A DNA stretch of 64,000 nt from VRUE01 sp963715625 (GTDB lineage: Bacteria; Actinomycetota; Thermoleophilia; Solirubrobacterales; 70-9): positions 186,001-250,000 of the forward strand of contig OY970260.1 in NCBI GenBank assembly GCA_963715625.1. The letters run 5' to 3'. The notes beneath the pieces were generated by a model. The model did no database searches and was not told the origin of the DNA. It saw only the letters and a program-made list of their open reading frames with translations. Position numbers and translations under genes: made by a program. How positions within the stretch are numbered: position 1 is the stretch's first letter; the number at the start of each line of letters is the position of its first letter. Below, one piece after another: positions 62,633-64,000 of this stretch.

Positions 62633-63040
62633 TCAGGCGCTGACGTTGACGATCTCGACCAGCGCCTCGAGGCCGCGCAGATCCTTGGCATTGCGGGTCC
62701 ACAGTGGCAGGTCGTGAGCCAAGGCCGTGGCGGCGATCATCAGGTCGACCGCGCGGGCGCCGCGGGGCTTTCGGCCGACACTCATCGCAGCTGCATAGAC
62801 GGGCCCATACGCACGCGCACAGGAGGGATCGAAGGGAAGCGTTTCGACGTTCGCCTCCACTGCCTGGATCTGGAGCTGGCGCAGGGCGCGCATTGAGTCG
62901 TCCCCTGTCGCGTGCGGGCCCGTCGCCAGCTCGGCAAGCGTCAGTGCCGATATTGCGAGCTCCGTCGAAAACGATGCCGGGTCGAGGTCGCCAAGGCCCA
63001 CCGCCACGGACGTGTCAATCAGCGCTCGATCGCCCGGCAA
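62633..63040 (-). CDS. PIN-domain toxin
   Basis: 135 residues: ALIDTSVAVGLGDLD, ISALTLAELATGP, RAVDLMIAATALAHDLPLWTRN give the PIN acidic residues. TTG 63040 follows the antitoxin stop by one base. Confidence 0.85.
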   Translation of the reverse strand: MPGDRALIDTSVAVGLGDLDPASFSTELAISALTLAELATGPHATGDDSMRALRQLQIQAVEANVETLPFDPSCARAYGPVYAAAMSVGRKPRGARAVDLMIAATALAHDLPLWTRNAKDLRGLEALVEIVNVSA

Positions 63041-63041
63041 C

Positions 63042-63305
63042 TCAGTAGCGAGGCGTAGGGTCTTGATCGACGTAACGGTCGATGTCCGCGCGAAGCTCCT
63101 CGTAGTCGATGCTTGGAACGTTCTTGAAGGCAGCGATGAGCTTGTCGGCCCGCACGAACTGACGCCGCTTGTATGGGCGGAGCTCACCGACCGGCTCCCC
63201 GTTCCGGGTGACGACGAAGTCCTCGCCGCCGTCGAGGGCTCGCATGATCTCGCCGCTGTTGTTGCGCAGCTCCCGCTGGGTCAGTTTCCTCGTCACCGCG
63301 GTCAC
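63042..63305 (-). CDS. Phd/YefM-type antitoxin
   Basis: 87 residues. KLTQRELRNNSGEIMRALDGGEDFVVTRNGEPVGEL is the Phd/YefM N-terminal DNA-binding domain, and the tail YEELRADIDRYVDQDP would fold on the PIN toxin. GTG 63305. Confidence 0.9.
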   Translation of the reverse strand: MTAVTRKLTQRELRNNSGEIMRALDGGEDFVVTRNGEPVGELRPYKRRQFVRADKLIAAFKNVPSIDYEELRADIDRYVDQDPTPRY

Positions 63306-63912
63306 TGTAGCACGCGTGCGCCGCTGAGATTTCGCTTTCCAAAAGGGATTCGGTCAGAGACACGGGCAACCCGCCGGGAGCATCCGCCGGCAGGACTCCG
63401 AACAGCGCCCGGCGCGCGGGAACCCAGCCAAGCGGCCGCTTCAGCACCTTGACCCGCAGGCCGCGCCCCAGCAGGTCGCGGACGGCGAGGGCGGTCAGGG
63501 CGCGGTCGGAGGCCAGGTCGGCGCGGAGGATCGCGCCCGTGGGCCGGATGCCCCCCTCGGCCAGCAGCGGCTGCAGCCATGCGGGCGGCAGGTGGACGGC
63601 GGCGACCGAGTCGCGGACCAGGGGCAGCGCCGCCCGCACCGACTCGAGCGCCCCCTCCTCCTCGGGGACCGCGAGGTGGCAGGTCTGCCCCCGGGAGGCG
63701 GCCCGCAGTCGCGGCAGGTGGGCCGCGAGCCGCTCCTCCAGCTCGCGCGCGCCGGCCGATGCGACCAGCGTCGGGCGGGGCGGCCTCCCGCCGGCGTCGA
63801 TCAGGAGGCCCGGCCTGTCCGGGCCCGATCCGGCGCAAGCGAGCGCGGCCGCTGCCGCCCTCGAGCCGCTCGCGTCGCCGACGGCCGTGACCAGGACCAC
63901 GCGCCCGCTCAT
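63184..63912 (-). CDS. Conserved protein of unknown function
   Basis: Up to 242 residues; MSGRVVLVTAVGDASGSRAAA resembles a MinD-like start without a P-loop lysine; VKVLKRPLGWVPARRALFGV is the most distinctive later stretch. The frame overlaps the antitoxin gene by more than 100 nt, and its last part is arginine-rich and unlikely, so the true end is probably nearer 63300, perhaps after another indel. Confidence 0.45.
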   Translation of the reverse strand: MSGRVVLVTAVGDASGSRAAAAALACAGSGPDRPGLLIDAGGRPPRPTLVASAGARELEERLAAHLPRLRAASRGQTCHLAVPEEEGALESVRAALPLVRDSVAAVHLPPAWLQPLLAEGGIRPTGAILRADLASDRALTALAVRDLLGRGLRVKVLKRPLGWVPARRALFGVLPADAPGGLPVSLTESLLESEISAAHACYSDRGDEETDPAGAAQQQRRDHASPRRRRGLRRHPERGAGR

Positions 63913-64000
63913 CGCCCGGCCGGCCTCGCGAAGGCAGAGCTCGTGACGGCCAGCGCATCCGCCAGGCCGGGCAGCGGCGACGGCGCGTGCAGCCGGACCG
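63909..64000 (-). CDS. 3' end of an unidentified gene
   Basis: A 30-codon open segment entering from the right edge and stopping in ATGA overlap with the next gene (ends LPGLADALAVTSSAFARPAGR). Too short to identify; the overlap is the reason to call it coding. Confidence 0.4.
   Translation of the reverse strand, partial: VRLHAPSPLPGLADALAVTSSAFARPAGR

Overview
The window is high-GC actinobacterial DNA, most likely from Thermoleophilia/Solirubrobacterales. The evidence is indirect: GTG and TTG starts are common, 4-bp stop/start overlaps (ATGA, GTGA, TTGA) dominate operon junctions, and large secreted proteins carry the disulfide-rich C-terminal module I associate with that order. The taxonomic call is an inference from content.

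Layout. 0-8 kb: a MalT/LuxR-type regulator cut by the window edge, a small membrane protein, a Pit phosphate transporter with its DUF47 partner, an MFS exporter coupled to a DUF2252 protein, dtd and two acetyltransferases. 8.7-10.8 kb: an alkane-oxidation operon (alkB, rubredoxin, tetR). 11-14.2 kb: secG facing a cytochrome c maturation operon (ccmE-ccmF); ccmG/tlpA and ccmH lie at 27.6-28.7 kb. 15-17 kb: a compositionally distinct two-gene islet. 17.2-23.5 kb: two very large secreted proteins, one a putative metalloprotease with four tandem repeats. 23.6-25.8 kb: an islet bracketed by direct repeats of the 3' end of tRNA-Gly(CCC). 29-33.6 kb: argS, a phosphoesterase, a lipoprotein and a PknB-type kinase. 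34.6-40.4 kb: lower glycolysis, gap-pgk-tpiA-gpmI-tgt. 40.5-45.5 kb: VOC protein, ABC exporter, rapZ, uvrC. 47-53.5 kb: an accessory zone dense in toxin-antitoxin pairs and broken genes. 53.5-60.2 kb: a TadG-like/VanY/SLT fusion, then a 2-oxoacid:ferredoxin oxidoreductase operon (porG-porA-porB and a GltD-ferredoxin fusion). 60-64 kb: epimerase, repeat-rich secreted protein, one more toxin-antitoxin pair, and two poorly known genes running off the edge.

Two window-wide observations matter most. First, the DNA carries many strong palindromes placed at operon junctions and gene ends. Five are copies of one 47-nt element and two are copies of a 43-nt element. Several supply or mask the ribosome-binding site of the next gene, and some are translated in frame. 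Second, pit, tetR, alkB, ccmF and gap are all broken by single extra bases, which points to consensus errors in the assembly more than to real gene death.

No CRISPR array, rRNA, insertion sequence or integrase gene was seen.
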